This document shows, one piece after another, positions 26,259 to 34,628 of a stretch of 64,000 nucleotides of DNA. Under the pieces are notes generated by a model. The model worked only from the letters and a program-made list of their open reading frames with translations. It was not told where the DNA came from and did no database searches. Source of the stretch: CAMPKL01 sp963817465. GTDB lineage: Bacteria; Acidobacteriota; Terriglobia; Bryobacterales; UBA6623. The translations under genes were made by a program, and so were the position numbers. The stretch's first letter is position 1. The number at the start of each line of letters is the position of its first letter. The DNA lies in contig CAWFOP010000020.1 in assembly GCA_963817465.1 (NCBI GenBank), forward strand, positions 186,001 to 250,000, read 5' to 3'.

Positions 26259-27972
26259 TGTCGTCCGCTCCCGCGTCTTGCCCAATACGTTTGGCCAGCG
26301 TGCGTAGATGTTTGGCTAGGTTGCTGTTGCGCCAATAGTCGAATTGGTCGCGCAGATGCCGGAACAGTGGGTCCTGCTCGTCGGTGCTGGCGAGACAATC
26401 GGCGCTGCGAAACGGTCCGGCGAGCGCCTTGTCGTGATAGAGAGAATCGGACCGACCGAATTCGTGACCACGTGCTTCGAACACATCGCCGAGAACCGCG
26501 AGGAATTCGTTGTACAGCCGGGCAACTTCCGCTGCTGTGCCATCGGCCGGCGCTGCGAACACGCCCTCCAGCAGTACGATCAGCTCCCCAAGTCGAACCT
26601 CAGCTTGGCTGAGCCGCGCGGCGATCTGCCCCGGCGTCGTGCGACCCGCCAAGTCCGCTAGCACCGTCTGCATCCCATCGATGGTCTGCTGCACGGGCGC
26701 GTCGCCGTCGAAGTAATAGCTGCCGGCGCACGGCACCCGCCAAGGCTCGAGTCCCGCCTTGGCCACGACCAGGCTGGTTGTGCCCTCCAACGGACCCGCA
26801 TGCGCCGCGAACGAATCGGAGCAGATCAGAAAGCTGCTGTTGCGGAGGTTGTCGAACAAACCAGCCAACGAGAGCCCCGCGTCTTGGTCAGGTTCGGCCG
26901 GGCGAACGTCCACAGCGCTTCCCAAGCCGAACGCTGTCGCGCGGGCCACATCCTCGGCAAACCGCCTGGTCTGGCGATTCTTGCCGATGTCGAGCACTAG
27001 CTCGACCCGGCGGCCCAGCGGTGGCCGTAGTCCACTAAGCAGGCGGGTCCAGTAGACCCGCGACGGGTCGTACTTCGACGTGAACGGGCTGACGAAGACG
27101 CGAAGGGCTTCGCCATCCCGCGCCGTCGTCAAAGGCGGAAACCGCCGCGCGGTATCCAGTCCAAACCGGCGCAAGATGTGGTCGAGGGCGAAATAGTAAT
27201 TCTCGAAGTAGGGCGTTATGTGGTGCAGCCGGTGCAGCCAACGCTTGCGGTTGTCCACCCAAAACGCCGATCGCGACCCCAGCGAGAGCTCCAGGTAGCG
27301 CGGGCAGCGGCCGTCCGCGGCCACGCCCCTGTACAGTTCCGGCGCTTCGAAATCAGCGAAGACCACTAGGTCAAACTCGTCGTACGGCGGCTCGGCGCGC
27401 AGCGCCCCCAGCGAGTCGGCGTGATCGGAGTAGTGGCGAGCGCCGTCCACTCCCTCCCGTTGGTCCCAAATCCCCCGGTAGCCGGAGAGAATCGTAATCT
27501 CCAGTCCCGGCCGTTTGGCCTTGAGCCAACGCGGCAGCGGAGCGAAAATCAATTCATCGCCGATACCAATTCCGAGGCCAAATACGATCAGCACGCGCTG
27601 AACGCCGTCGAGCCAATCCTTGGGCGTCTCGCCGTCCTGCACCACCACGTCGCGCGGCAACGTGGCGCTGGCCTTGATCAGCGGCAGCAACGAGAGTGCG
27701 AGCTGCGGCGCAAGCCGCCGGAATCCCGGTGGATGCAGCGCCTCGAGCGTGCGCACCACCTCGTCAATCTCCGGTTCGTCCCACTCGCGCAGCGCGGGCG
27801 CCAACGATTTCAACCCCGTGAGGCGGCTCTGCAAGTAGTGCAGGTTGCTGCTGCTCACCGGTCGGCGCGTTAAGAAAAACAGATATCGCGAGAGCAGCGC
27901 CAGTGGCAGCGCCATACGCTCGGAGTGCCCGAGCGCCTCCGAGCCGCGATAGATGGTCGGCAGGGCAATCAT
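26251..27972 (-). CDS. GT9-like (heptosyltransferase-type) GT-B glycosyltransferase
   Basis: The protein has 573 residues from the ATG at 27972, which overlaps the upstream stop codon (ATGA). The N-terminal Rossmann domain has LIVFGLGIGIGDELIFAP followed by LKAKRPGLEITILSG, the arrangement used by ADP-heptose transferases (GxGD near the start, then a helix-strand reading ...P...I..L). The C-terminal domain has SSFLICSDSFAAHAGPLEGTTSLVV, matching the GT9 segment in which a Ser/Asp precedes an HxA motif. It is longer than usual GT9 enzymes (about 350 residues) because of about 130 extra N-terminal and about 100 extra C-terminal residues. Substrate unknown. Confidence 0.65.
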   Translation of the reverse strand: MIALPTIYRGSEALGHSERMALPLALLSRYLFFLTRRPVSSSNLHYLQSRLTGLKSLAPALREWDEPEIDEVVRTLEALHPPGFRRLAPQLALSLLPLIKASATLPRDVVVQDGETPKDWLDGVQRVLIVFGLGIGIGDELIFAPLPRWLKAKRPGLEITILSGYRGIWDQREGVDGARHYSDHADSLGALRAEPPYDEFDLVVFADFEAPELYRGVAADGRCPRYLELSLGSRSAFWVDNRKRWLHRLHHITPYFENYYFALDHILRRFGLDTARRFPPLTTARDGEALRVFVSPFTSKYDPSRVYWTRLLSGLRPPLGRRVELVLDIGKNRQTRRFAEDVARATAFGLGSAVDVRPAEPDQDAGLSLAGLFDNLRNSSFLICSDSFAAHAGPLEGTTSLVVAKAGLEPWRVPCAGSYYFDGDAPVQQTIDGMQTVLADLAGRTTPGQIAARLSQAEVRLGELIVLLEGVFAAPADGTAAEVARLYNEFLAVLGDVFEARGHEFGRSDSLYHDKALAGPFRSADCLASTDEQDPLFRHLRDQFDYWRNSNLAKHLRTLAKRIGQDAGADDNV

Positions 27973-28730
27973 GCGTTCACGGGGCTGAGAGCGTGGATTT
28001 TCCAAGCCCCGCCGTCGTCCTGGCGTAGCAGCACAACGCGGTGGTCCACGCGGCCCGCCTTCGATCCGTCGGCAGGGTTCTGGGCGTCGAATTGGATGCA
28101 GACCGACGTCAGAATGCCGTACGGATGATTGAGCGGTTCCGGCGCTTCAGCCAACGAGACGTCCAGATCCGAGTCCCGCAGCGAATCGATGTACGACTCC
28201 AGCCCTTGACGAAAGCCCAGCTTGTCGACTTCGCGGTCACCCTCCATCACGTGGTATTCGTCGGCAACCTGCTCCATGGCCGCAGCCGTATCGCGGCGGC
28301 CCAGGGCGTGCAAAAAGTCGTACAGGCAGTCGATTGCGCCCTGCGCATGTTCTTCGGCCAGTTGCTCTTCGGGCTCCGGGAAGAGCCCCGTCATCGGCGC
28401 CCAGCTATCGCTTGCGGTGGTATCGCTGGCGTCCTGCCCGGCTGACCACGGCAGCGGAGGTCCGCTCTCGCTGGGTTCGGGCTGAGCGGCTTTGCCAAAG
28501 TAGGCGTCCCAGCCGTCGGCCCGGGTCTTTTCGGATGTACCCCGGCGCGGTCCGCGAAACCACCAACTCAGAAGGTCAGTGGAACTGACTCGGCCTTCGG
28601 GATCGGGCGGAGGGAGTAGCGGTACATCCCAGTGGCTCGACTCGTCTTGCCCGGTTTCGGCGGAGTCTTCGACGATGCTCGACAGCAGTTCATGCAGTTG
28701 TCGTAGCTTGGGGTCCGTATGTTTCGCCAC
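27969..28730 (-). CDS. Protein with C-terminal SnoaL/NTF2-like domain
   Basis: The protein has 253 residues if translation starts at the GTG at 28730, which has GGGAG 6 bases upstream; a GTG at 28781 is an alternative. Residues 1-120 are low-complexity and acidic, rich in Asp, Glu and Pro. Residues about 125-253 form an NTF2-like fold (AIDCLYDFLHALGRRDTAAAM, VDHRVVLLRQDDGGAWKIHALSPVN), related to SnoaL and DUF4440 proteins. These act as small cyclases, isomerases or binding proteins in polyketide pathways. A second SnoaL-like protein is encoded at 33930-34571. Confidence 0.7.
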   Translation of the reverse strand: MAKHTDPKLRQLHELLSSIVEDSAETGQDESSHWDVPLLPPPDPEGRVSSTDLLSWWFRGPRRGTSEKTRADGWDAYFGKAAQPEPSESGPPLPWSAGQDASDTTASDSWAPMTGLFPEPEEQLAEEHAQGAIDCLYDFLHALGRRDTAAAMEQVADEYHVMEGDREVDKLGFRQGLESYIDSLRDSDLDVSLAEAPEPLNHPYGILTSVCIQFDAQNPADGSKAGRVDHRVVLLRQDDGGAWKIHALSPVNA

Positions 28731-28796
28731 AATCGGCTCCCGGTTTCCCGTCCGAAGAGTAAACAGTATACTACCTGCCACGGTAGTCCCCCGGGG

Positions 28797-29594
28797 TTAT
28801 GGTTTTTGTGACTTGATTTCCAACCACTCCGACCAATCAAAGGAATCTTGCCCCCGAAAAAGGTCGATATTGTTGTTTTTCTCAAATTGCTGCCACGGTC
28901 GATTGTTGACTTCAAAGCGCGGCCGCTCGGCGAATACGCCCAGGAACCCCGCCGCATCCAGGCACCGGCGGATGTCTTTCGACCAAGCCGTCTTCGTCGC
29001 GAAGAGTCCGTCCACGCGCTCCACCACGTCCAGCACTCGCGCCTGTTCCTCCGGGTCATCGCAGGGGCGGATGAAGTAGTCCTTGATGTACAGGAATCCA
29101 CCTGGTTCGAGCACCTCGTAGGCCCCGCGGATGGCCCGCAGCGGGTCGGGGGAGTGCGAGAGCGACTCTAGGCAGTAGACGACGTCAAATCGCTCGCGGC
29201 CATAAATCGCCGGCAGATCATGAAAATCACCCACACTCACTTCGACCCGGGCCGCCAGCCCCGCCTCTTCGTTGCGAACGCGCGCAATCTCCGCTTGCCG
29301 CGCAGACAGCGTCAGCGCGCAGATCTGCACATCCGCTTGGGCTGCAAAGTAGCGCGCCGGACCACAAACGCCGCAGCCCGCATCGAGCACGCGCTGGCCG
29401 TCGCGCAGTCCGATGCGGCTGAACAGGTAGTCGAGCAGCGATTCTTCGCTTTCGGGTCGGTGCGCTTGGATCGATTCGCCGAAGCAATCCAGATAGCGGT
29501 CAGTCCACGCGTCATAATAGGCTGCGATGCTTGCCGGTTCGCTAGACCAGCGCTGATTGTCGGGCGTCGCGGCGGTTGGTTTGGCGGTGGACAT
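28797..29594 (-). CDS. SAM-dependent C-methyltransferase, sterol/GPP methyltransferase type
   Basis: The protein has 265 residues from the ATG at 29594. Motif I is VLDAGCGVCGPARYFA (residues about 69-84), followed by ICALTLSARQAEIARVRNEEAGLAARV, which closely matches the pattern in sterol C24-, tocopherol- and geranyl-diphosphate C-methyltransferases (GITLS..Q...A). Later motifs are FDVVYCLESLSHSPDP and LEPGGFLYIKDYFI. This is the first gene of the leftward nine-gene operon and diverges from a GT4 gene with only 50 bases between start codons. Methylation of an isoprenyl substrate would fit the isoprenoid-synthase fusion downstream. Confidence 0.8.
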   Translation of the reverse strand: MSTAKPTAATPDNQRWSSEPASIAAYYDAWTDRYLDCFGESIQAHRPESEESLLDYLFSRIGLRDGQRVLDAGCGVCGPARYFAAQADVQICALTLSARQAEIARVRNEEAGLAARVEVSVGDFHDLPAIYGRERFDVVYCLESLSHSPDPLRAIRGAYEVLEPGGFLYIKDYFIRPCDDPEEQARVLDVVERVDGLFATKTAWSKDIRRCLDAAGFLGVFAERPRFEVNNRPWQQFEKNNNIDLFRGQDSFDWSEWLEIKSQKP

Positions 29595-29644
29595 CGGCCG
29601 GCAGGCCGATTGTCGCAGAATTCGCCGTCTTGGACGCAATTGCC

Positions 29645-30784
29645 GTGACCGGAAAAATCACATTCTATTGCGGCGAAAATCCCGAGCCATGGGGGCCCGG
29701 CAGTCTGGACCGTGGCATCGGCGGCTCGGAGGAAGCGGCCATCCACATGGCCCAGCAGTTTGCTGCTGTTGGCTGGGAGACGGAAGTCTACGGAGTACCG
29801 CCGGAATCGGAGACGGGACGGCATCGCGGCGTAGTTTGGCGGCACTGGCGCACTTTCGACCCCAGCAGCCGCGGCGACGTGTTCATCGCCTGGCGCGATC
29901 CTACGTACGTCCGTTTGGGCCAGGGCTGGGGGCAGATCCACCACTGGCTGCACAACCGCCAGGATCATCCGTACGACCCCGTGATCGCTCAAGCCGTCGA
30001 CCGCGTGATTGTGGTTTCCCAGAGCCACGGGGAAGATCCAGGCTTCCGCGAACTTCCTCCGGGCAAGCTCTTCGTCACCACAAACGGGATCGACGAGGCC
30101 TACCTCCGCGAGCCAGGCCACAACCAGCCAGACCGCGCCATCTACGCCAGTTGTCCAGCGCGTGGTTTGTACGATGTGCTCGCTATGTGGCCGCGCATTC
30201 GCAGAGTCTGCCCCGCCGCAAAATTGGATGTCTACAACGGCTTTACTCCGGTGTACGAGGCGATGGCCGAGTATTACCCAGGGTTGCTGGAAATCAAGAA
30301 AGGGGTGCTTGAGGCCCTCGACCAAGACGGAGTCACCTTTCACGGCCGCGTCGGCCAACACGAGTTAGCCGAGGGTTTCGCCCAGGCCGGCGTGTGGCTC
30401 CTCCCCACCGAAACCCCGGAAACATCTTGCATCACGGCGATGAAGGCGTTGGCCATGGGGGCGCTGCCCATCACCACTGGGGCGGGGGCCATCGCGGAGA
30501 CGCTCGGCGGCCGGGATTTGGGGCCCGCATTTCCTGATCAGCCGATCACCCAGAGCCGCTTGCGCCGCTGGCGATTCCGCCGTAGCGTCGTGCGGGCGAT
30601 GCGCCGGGGCGGCGACGCGTCGCACCAGAAACGCCGCTTGGAATGGGCTGCGTGGGCACGCGAAACGTATGCTTGGAGCGCCGTCGCGTGGCAATGGCGT
30701 CGCCAGTTTGCGCAGATTGCGGCCAAAAAGGGGGCGCCCGCCACGCCGCAGCCGGCCGCTCCCACTGTGGCGGGTCCGCGGTGA
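29645..30784 (+). CDS. Glycosyltransferase, GT4-like
   Basis: The protein has 379 residues from GTG 29645; TTG 29630 is an alternative and no clear ribosome-binding site helps decide. The N-terminus reads TGKITFYCGENPEPWGP then GIGGSEEAAIHMAQQFA, the glycine-rich acceptor-side loop of GT4 enzymes. The C-terminal domain has VTFHGRVGQHELAEGFAQAGVWLLPTETPETSCITAMKALAMGALPI, including the E-x7-E-like donor-binding region (ETPETSCITAMKALAMG). It overlaps the next gene by GTGA. Donor sugar unknown. Confidence 0.82.
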   Translation: MTGKITFYCGENPEPWGPGSLDRGIGGSEEAAIHMAQQFAAVGWETEVYGVPPESETGRHRGVVWRHWRTFDPSSRGDVFIAWRDPTYVRLGQGWGQIHHWLHNRQDHPYDPVIAQAVDRVIVVSQSHGEDPGFRELPPGKLFVTTNGIDEAYLREPGHNQPDRAIYASCPARGLYDVLAMWPRIRRVCPAAKLDVYNGFTPVYEAMAEYYPGLLEIKKGVLEALDQDGVTFHGRVGQHELAEGFAQAGVWLLPTETPETSCITAMKALAMGALPITTGAGAIAETLGGRDLGPAFPDQPITQSRLRRWRFRRSVVRAMRRGGDASHQKRRLEWAAWARETYAWSAVAWQWRRQFAQIAAKKGAPATPQPAAPTVAGPR

Positions 30785-32196
30785 AACTACCCCGTGTCCT
30801 GTTCGTCACCTACACCCGCGAACAGCCCACCGCGCAAATCGGAGTGCTCAAGCGCTGCGTTCGCTTGATGAGCAGGCTCGGTGACGACGTCGAAGCCCAC
30901 TTCCTCAATTTCGGCCCGCTACCCATGGCCGACCAGCAGATTGCCCATGTGCTGCGCGCCGGCCGGGTCCACCCACCTCCAGACGGCGACCTAGGGGCCG
31001 GCCTGGAGTCCTTGATCCAGCGCATTCAGCCCGATGCCGTCGTATTCGGCGAAGCTCCGCTGCGAGGCAGCATGCGCCTGGTACACCGCGTGGCCTCCGC
31101 GGCCGGGTTTTGGCAGATCTGCATTGAGAATTACTACGGCGCGCTGGCAACCAATGAACTGGCTAGGCGGTTCGGGCGCTTCAACCGCTGGCTGCTGCTG
31201 GGCTTACGGGATTCGGCGTGGATGGCAGAGGCCCATCCGGGCATCGCACTCTGCGCCCCACTGGTTGCGCCGCCAGCCGGGTCGCGCCCGGAACGCGACC
31301 GGGTCTGCTGCGTCGGGTACGATGCCGATACGCTCGCCGCCGCATTGCGATTCATCGAGCTGCTGCCTGCGGATCTTGCCGTTGATCTCGTAGTCAGCCC
31401 AACGACCGCCGATCTTGTGACGGCGGAAGCTGTCTCCAGCCTCCGCCCTACGCTGCGTGTGCTCAGCTTGCCCTCCGACGCTGATCTCGTCGACTCGATC
31501 TGTCGTTCTCACGTAGTCTTTGGCAAAGCCGGATTCCAACAAATCGTCGAAAGCCTGAGTTTGGGCGCACCCATCGTCTGCCGCTACTGCGGCGGCGGGG
31601 TCGACGAGTCCTTGGTTCCCGAGGATCTCCACCCCTACATACGCTTTGTCCGTGACGAAGCCGATCTGCCCGGCGTGATGGAAACGGTCGGCCAATGGCT
31701 GCGCCAGTCGCCCCTATTCCCTTTTGCGGATCCCCCTGCTGACGCGCTCGCCGTGGCCGCCAGCCAACTCTTGGCGCACATTGGGCAGCGAGGCGACCCA
31801 GTCAAAACGCCAACACATGCTACCAATCCACTGCCAGCGCCGCAGTCATTCGAGGCGCTGGCAGCGTTATTCGAGGCCAAAGACTGGCAAGGTTTGCAAG
31901 CGCAACTCCGCAAAGTCGCTCTTTCGTGTGATGGCTCGCCGGTGGTTGTGACGCAAGCCGCCGCGGCACTGCGCGAGCGTTTCCACCAGGCCGCTGACCT
32001 GGAGATATTGCCCATGGGCATGCAACCGGGACCCGCCGAAGGCGCTGCCATTTACCGCTGCTGTGTGATGTGGGGCGAGGCCGATAGCTGGATGGAACAC
32101 GATCTCGAACTAGATGTCGAGCTGACTTGGCGGGACGCCGCCAGCGGCTCTCGGCAACTCTCGGAGTTGCGGCTTCGCCTCATCGACGCTGACTAG
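30781..32196 (+). CDS. GT-B-fold glycosyltransferase-like protein, paralogue 2 of 3
   Basis: The protein has 471 residues from the GTG at 30781, which overlaps the GT4 stop (GTGA). The N-terminal half has PDAVVFGEAPL (84-94) and ICIENYYGAL; the C-terminal half has KAGFQQIVESLSLGAPIV (249-266). These match the same blocks in the proteins at 22200-23345 and 52751-54181. After about residue 330 there is an extra C-terminal extension of about 140 residues with a helical part and a final beta-rich part (DLELDVELTWRDA). The two rightward genes sit inside an otherwise leftward locus. It ends 10 bases from a convergent gene. Confidence 0.7.
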   Translation: MKLPRVLFVTYTREQPTAQIGVLKRCVRLMSRLGDDVEAHFLNFGPLPMADQQIAHVLRAGRVHPPPDGDLGAGLESLIQRIQPDAVVFGEAPLRGSMRLVHRVASAAGFWQICIENYYGALATNELARRFGRFNRWLLLGLRDSAWMAEAHPGIALCAPLVAPPAGSRPERDRVCCVGYDADTLAAALRFIELLPADLAVDLVVSPTTADLVTAEAVSSLRPTLRVLSLPSDADLVDSICRSHVVFGKAGFQQIVESLSLGAPIVCRYCGGGVDESLVPEDLHPYIRFVRDEADLPGVMETVGQWLRQSPLFPFADPPADALAVAASQLLAHIGQRGDPVKTPTHATNPLPAPQSFEALAALFEAKDWQGLQAQLRKVALSCDGSPVVVTQAAAALRERFHQAADLEILPMGMQPGPAEGAAIYRCCVMWGEADSWMEHDLELDVELTWRDAASGSRQLSELRLRLIDAD

Positions 32197-32206
32197 CCCT
32201 GCCGCG

Positions 32207-32767
32207 CTAAGACACCCGGTATGCCGCTGGGCGCGACCCGGGCGCGTCGCGCAGTGCCTCTAGCTCGACGGCCATCACGCTCCTTGCCTGCTCCCCCGCC
32301 ACATCTCGCGTAAACGACCTCGACCCTCGCGTGGGAAGCACGCCCACCCATTGGCGGCTACGGCGCAGGTCTCCCAGCCCAGCTTCTGCAAGACAGTGAT
32401 AAGCGAGATGAAAACAATTGTGGCGCAACGCTCCGTAGCGAACCGTGCCTTGACGGCAACCATCGGCCGTCGCTCGTAGAAACGCCGCCACTCGTTCGTA
32501 CTGAACGGCGCTCAGTTCCCACGCCCGCCAGCAAGTCGGCCGATCCACGAGGCCTGTGCTGCGGACCACCCTCGCCCGCTGTAGTAGAAACACCGACAGC
32601 AGTATCCGCCGCCAAGTTGCCGGCGCCACGTGGAAGTTGAATCTCTCAGGATCGGCTGGCGGCGACCACAGCAAGATCTCCACGTGCCCCAAGTCCAGGA
32701 GCGTCGAGGGCCGCCACCATACGCGTCGGGGCGGCGGCTCGATGGAGAGAATCAGCTTTCCGCTCAT
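32207..32767 (-). CDS. Small protein with LRAT/PPPDE-like (permuted NlpC/P60) motifs
   Basis: The protein has 186 residues from the ATG at 32767, overlapping the upstream stop (ATGA). Two short motifs stand out: GHVEILLW (His28) near the N-terminus and RYGALRHNCFHLAYH (Cys118) in the second half. A histidine before a cysteine in an N-C-x-H context is the order found in permuted papain-like folds (LRAT acyltransferases, PPPDE peptidases). The rest is unremarkable and basic. The match rests on these motifs only. If correct, the protein could transfer or cleave an acyl group through a thioester. Confidence 0.4.
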   Translation of the reverse strand: MSGKLILSIEPPPRRVWWRPSTLLDLGHVEILLWSPPADPERFNFHVAPATWRRILLSVFLLQRARVVRSTGLVDRPTCWRAWELSAVQYERVAAFLRATADGCRQGTVRYGALRHNCFHLAYHCLAEAGLGDLRRSRQWVGVLPTRGSRSFTRDVAGEQARSVMAVELEALRDAPGSRPAAYRVS

Positions 32768-33669
32768 GCTTTCCCGCCTAGCCCCAGCAGCCGCAGGGTG
32801 AGTTGCAAGCTCTCTGGGAAGCGTACATTGCGGTCGTACCAGGCAGCGCCGTTGGCGCCAATCTTGCGCAGGCGATCGTGCTGCTTGCTCACCTCGGCGT
32901 AGCAACGTTCGATGCGTTCCGCGACCACCTCTGGGCCGTCAGCGTCGATGTCGGCTTCCACAGCTATATAGTGAACGTCCGCGACCAATGGTGTGTGAAA
33001 TTCGTTGCGCATCCGCGGCCTGAGTAGGCACACGCCTGCACTTAGAATCTCTACGTCGCGGTGGCAAAACTCGCCCATGCCCGGCAGCGAGAGTGCGAGC
33101 CTGTGCTGGGCCAGTTCGTCCAGATAGCGGGCAAACTCCACTCTCTCGAACTCACCGCTCAGCACGCTGCGAGCGCTGAGCCGCTCCAGCACGCCCTGCC
33201 GTTCCTTCCACGGGTGCCCGCGGAAGTACAGTCGCTCACGCTGTTTTGGCATGCTGCGCAGCTCGCTGGCACGTCGGTGCAATTCCGGCTCCGCGCCGGC
33301 AAAGTAAGTCCACGGGCGCACAAGCCGGTAGCGCCTCTGCGGAAATGCATCGCGCCGGTACTGGCATTTCAAGATGCCCCGGCACCGCCGGTCGCCAAAA
33401 AAGTCAGGCAAATCAAACGGATCGTGCCAGTCGTGGCAGTCCAGGCCCCAGAATGCTCCACTCGGACGATGCTGCAGGATTGCCAGCGAGTCCCGCAACG
33501 GAACCGATCGCGCACCAAACAGTCGCCGCAGCGTAAACGATTCCCGGGCCTCGGTTTGCAGGTCGATCCCGCTGCATTGCAACGTCTCCACCATACGCCC
33601 AAACATCCGCCGGCGCCAATCGTCCGGGTGTAGGTCGCGGGAAACATGCAGCGTGTATCCGCTTGTCAT
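32764..33669 (-). CDS. Glycosyltransferase-like protein, exostosin/GT90-like
   Basis: The protein has 301 residues. The C-terminal half has FRGHPWKERQGVLERL, then FARYLDELAQHRLALSLPGMGEFCHRD and VEILSAGVCLLRP, then IGANGAAWYDRNV. This order (an R-rich phosphate-binding block, an LSLPG strand before a catalytic-type H/E pair, and a final ANG..WY helix) resembles exostosin-like and CAP10/GT90-type glycosyltransferases. The N-terminal half is less conserved. It heads a two-gene leftward unit with the LRAT/PPPDE-like gene and is divergent from the SnoaL-like gene at 33930. Confidence 0.6.
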   Translation of the reverse strand: MTSGYTLHVSRDLHPDDWRRRMFGRMVETLQCSGIDLQTEARESFTLRRLFGARSVPLRDSLAILQHRPSGAFWGLDCHDWHDPFDLPDFFGDRRCRGILKCQYRRDAFPQRRYRLVRPWTYFAGAEPELHRRASELRSMPKQRERLYFRGHPWKERQGVLERLSARSVLSGEFERVEFARYLDELAQHRLALSLPGMGEFCHRDVEILSAGVCLLRPRMRNEFHTPLVADVHYIAVEADIDADGPEVVAERIERCYAEVSKQHDRLRKIGANGAAWYDRNVRFPESLQLTLRLLGLGGKA

Positions 33670-33819
33670 GGGCTAGGTGTGCCGCCGATTAGTCATCTCG
33701 TGCCGCATTCTACTGGCAACGGGACCGATAATTTAGCAGTTTGGACTCAGTGGTCGGCCAGGCCTTTGTCCTTTTCGTTCACATGGCACGGCAAACTCCC
33801 AATAATGCCGGAGATTTGC

Positions 33820-33848
33820 TTGATTCAGTTCTAGGGCTGAGCTACAAT
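33820..33848 (+). promoter_or_regulatory. Sigma70-type promoter for the SnoaL-like gene
   Basis: TTGATT (33820-33825) and TACAAT (33843-33848) are separated by exactly 17 bases. Transcription would start near 33855, giving a leader of about 75 bases before the ATG at 33930. Confidence 0.65.
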
Positions 33849-33929
33849 CCGATCGGCGTCAAAGGCACTTTGTGAGGGGGCGCCAGGTGAAAATGGGCAC
33901 GAGCCCGTGCTCCAGAGGAGATAAACAAG

Positions 33930-34571
33930 ATGGCTCAGGCAGTTGAAGACTTGAAGCGGATTTTTGAGGCAGCTAACAAGACAGGCGCGCTCGGCAGGCT
34001 CGACGTGCCCGTCGAGGCCAGTATCAAGAAGAGCCTGACCGCCGCCCATGGCGCTCTCCACAAGGAGTTTTCAGACGTGGAAGTCAAGCTCGACAAGGTG
34101 GTGGAAGAGGCGGATCGCATCGGATTCCGCTACACCTGCGCGGGCACCCATCGGCGCATCAACAAGCGCGCGACCTGGACCGGGAGCGGCATTGCCCGCG
34201 TGGCCAAGGGCGCCATCACCGGCCTGCAGGTAAACGAAGATCACTGGGGGCGCGAGCTGGATCTAGGCAATGTGCCCGAAAGCGCCGAGGACAACATCAC
34301 CGGGAACTGGAAAGGCCAGATCTACGGCATCGACTTCACCCTCGACATGACCCAGACACCGCCCGACACCGCGGTAAAGGGCGACTTGACCATCCTGGGC
34401 AGCAGCTATGCCCTAAAGGGCACGAACACCCCGCCGAACGTCTCGCTTAGCGGCTCGTCCGGCGGCAAGACGCTGACGTTCAAGGGCACCTGGAGCGGCG
34501 CGAACGAAATCGACGGCACCATTAACGGCGCTGGCATCGACAATCAGAAAGTCACCCTAACGCGCGACTAG
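33930..34571 (+). CDS. SnoaL-like domain fused to a beta-rich C-terminal domain
   Basis: The protein has 213 residues and a strong ribosome-binding site (AGAGGAG upstream). Residues about 30-120 match the SnoaL-like polyketide-cyclase fold (FSDVEVKLDKVVEEADRIGFRYTCAGTH, KRATWTGSGIARVAKGAI), but the first helix segment with its usual His/Asp is shortened. Residues about 125-213 are a Gly/Thr-rich beta domain (GNWKGQIYGIDFTLDMTQ, GTWSGANEIDGTINGAG) of a type often seen in small exported or lipocalin-like beta-barrels. No signal peptide is present. It has its own promoter and a terminator, so it is a single-gene unit in the middle of the cluster. Confidence 0.7.
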   Translation: MAQAVEDLKRIFEAANKTGALGRLDVPVEASIKKSLTAAHGALHKEFSDVEVKLDKVVEEADRIGFRYTCAGTHRRINKRATWTGSGIARVAKGAITGLQVNEDHWGRELDLGNVPESAEDNITGNWKGQIYGIDFTLDMTQTPPDTAVKGDLTILGSSYALKGTNTPPNVSLSGSSGGKTLTFKGTWSGANEIDGTINGAGIDNQKVTLTRD

Positions 34572-34591
34572 TTAGACAACTTGCTCAGTAG

Positions 34592-34619
34592 ATCGGCTCA
34601 TCCTCTCCAGAGGGCGAGC
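34592..34619. terminator. Terminator between convergent SnoaL-like and radical-SAM genes
   Basis: CGGCTC(A)TCCTCT-CC-AGAGG(GC)GAGCCG folds into a stem of about 11 bp with a small internal loop, followed on the plus strand by TTTCCCTTT. It lies between the stop codons of two convergent transcripts and could serve both, with the better T-run on the plus strand. Confidence 0.65.
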
Positions 34620-34628
34620 CGTTTCCCT

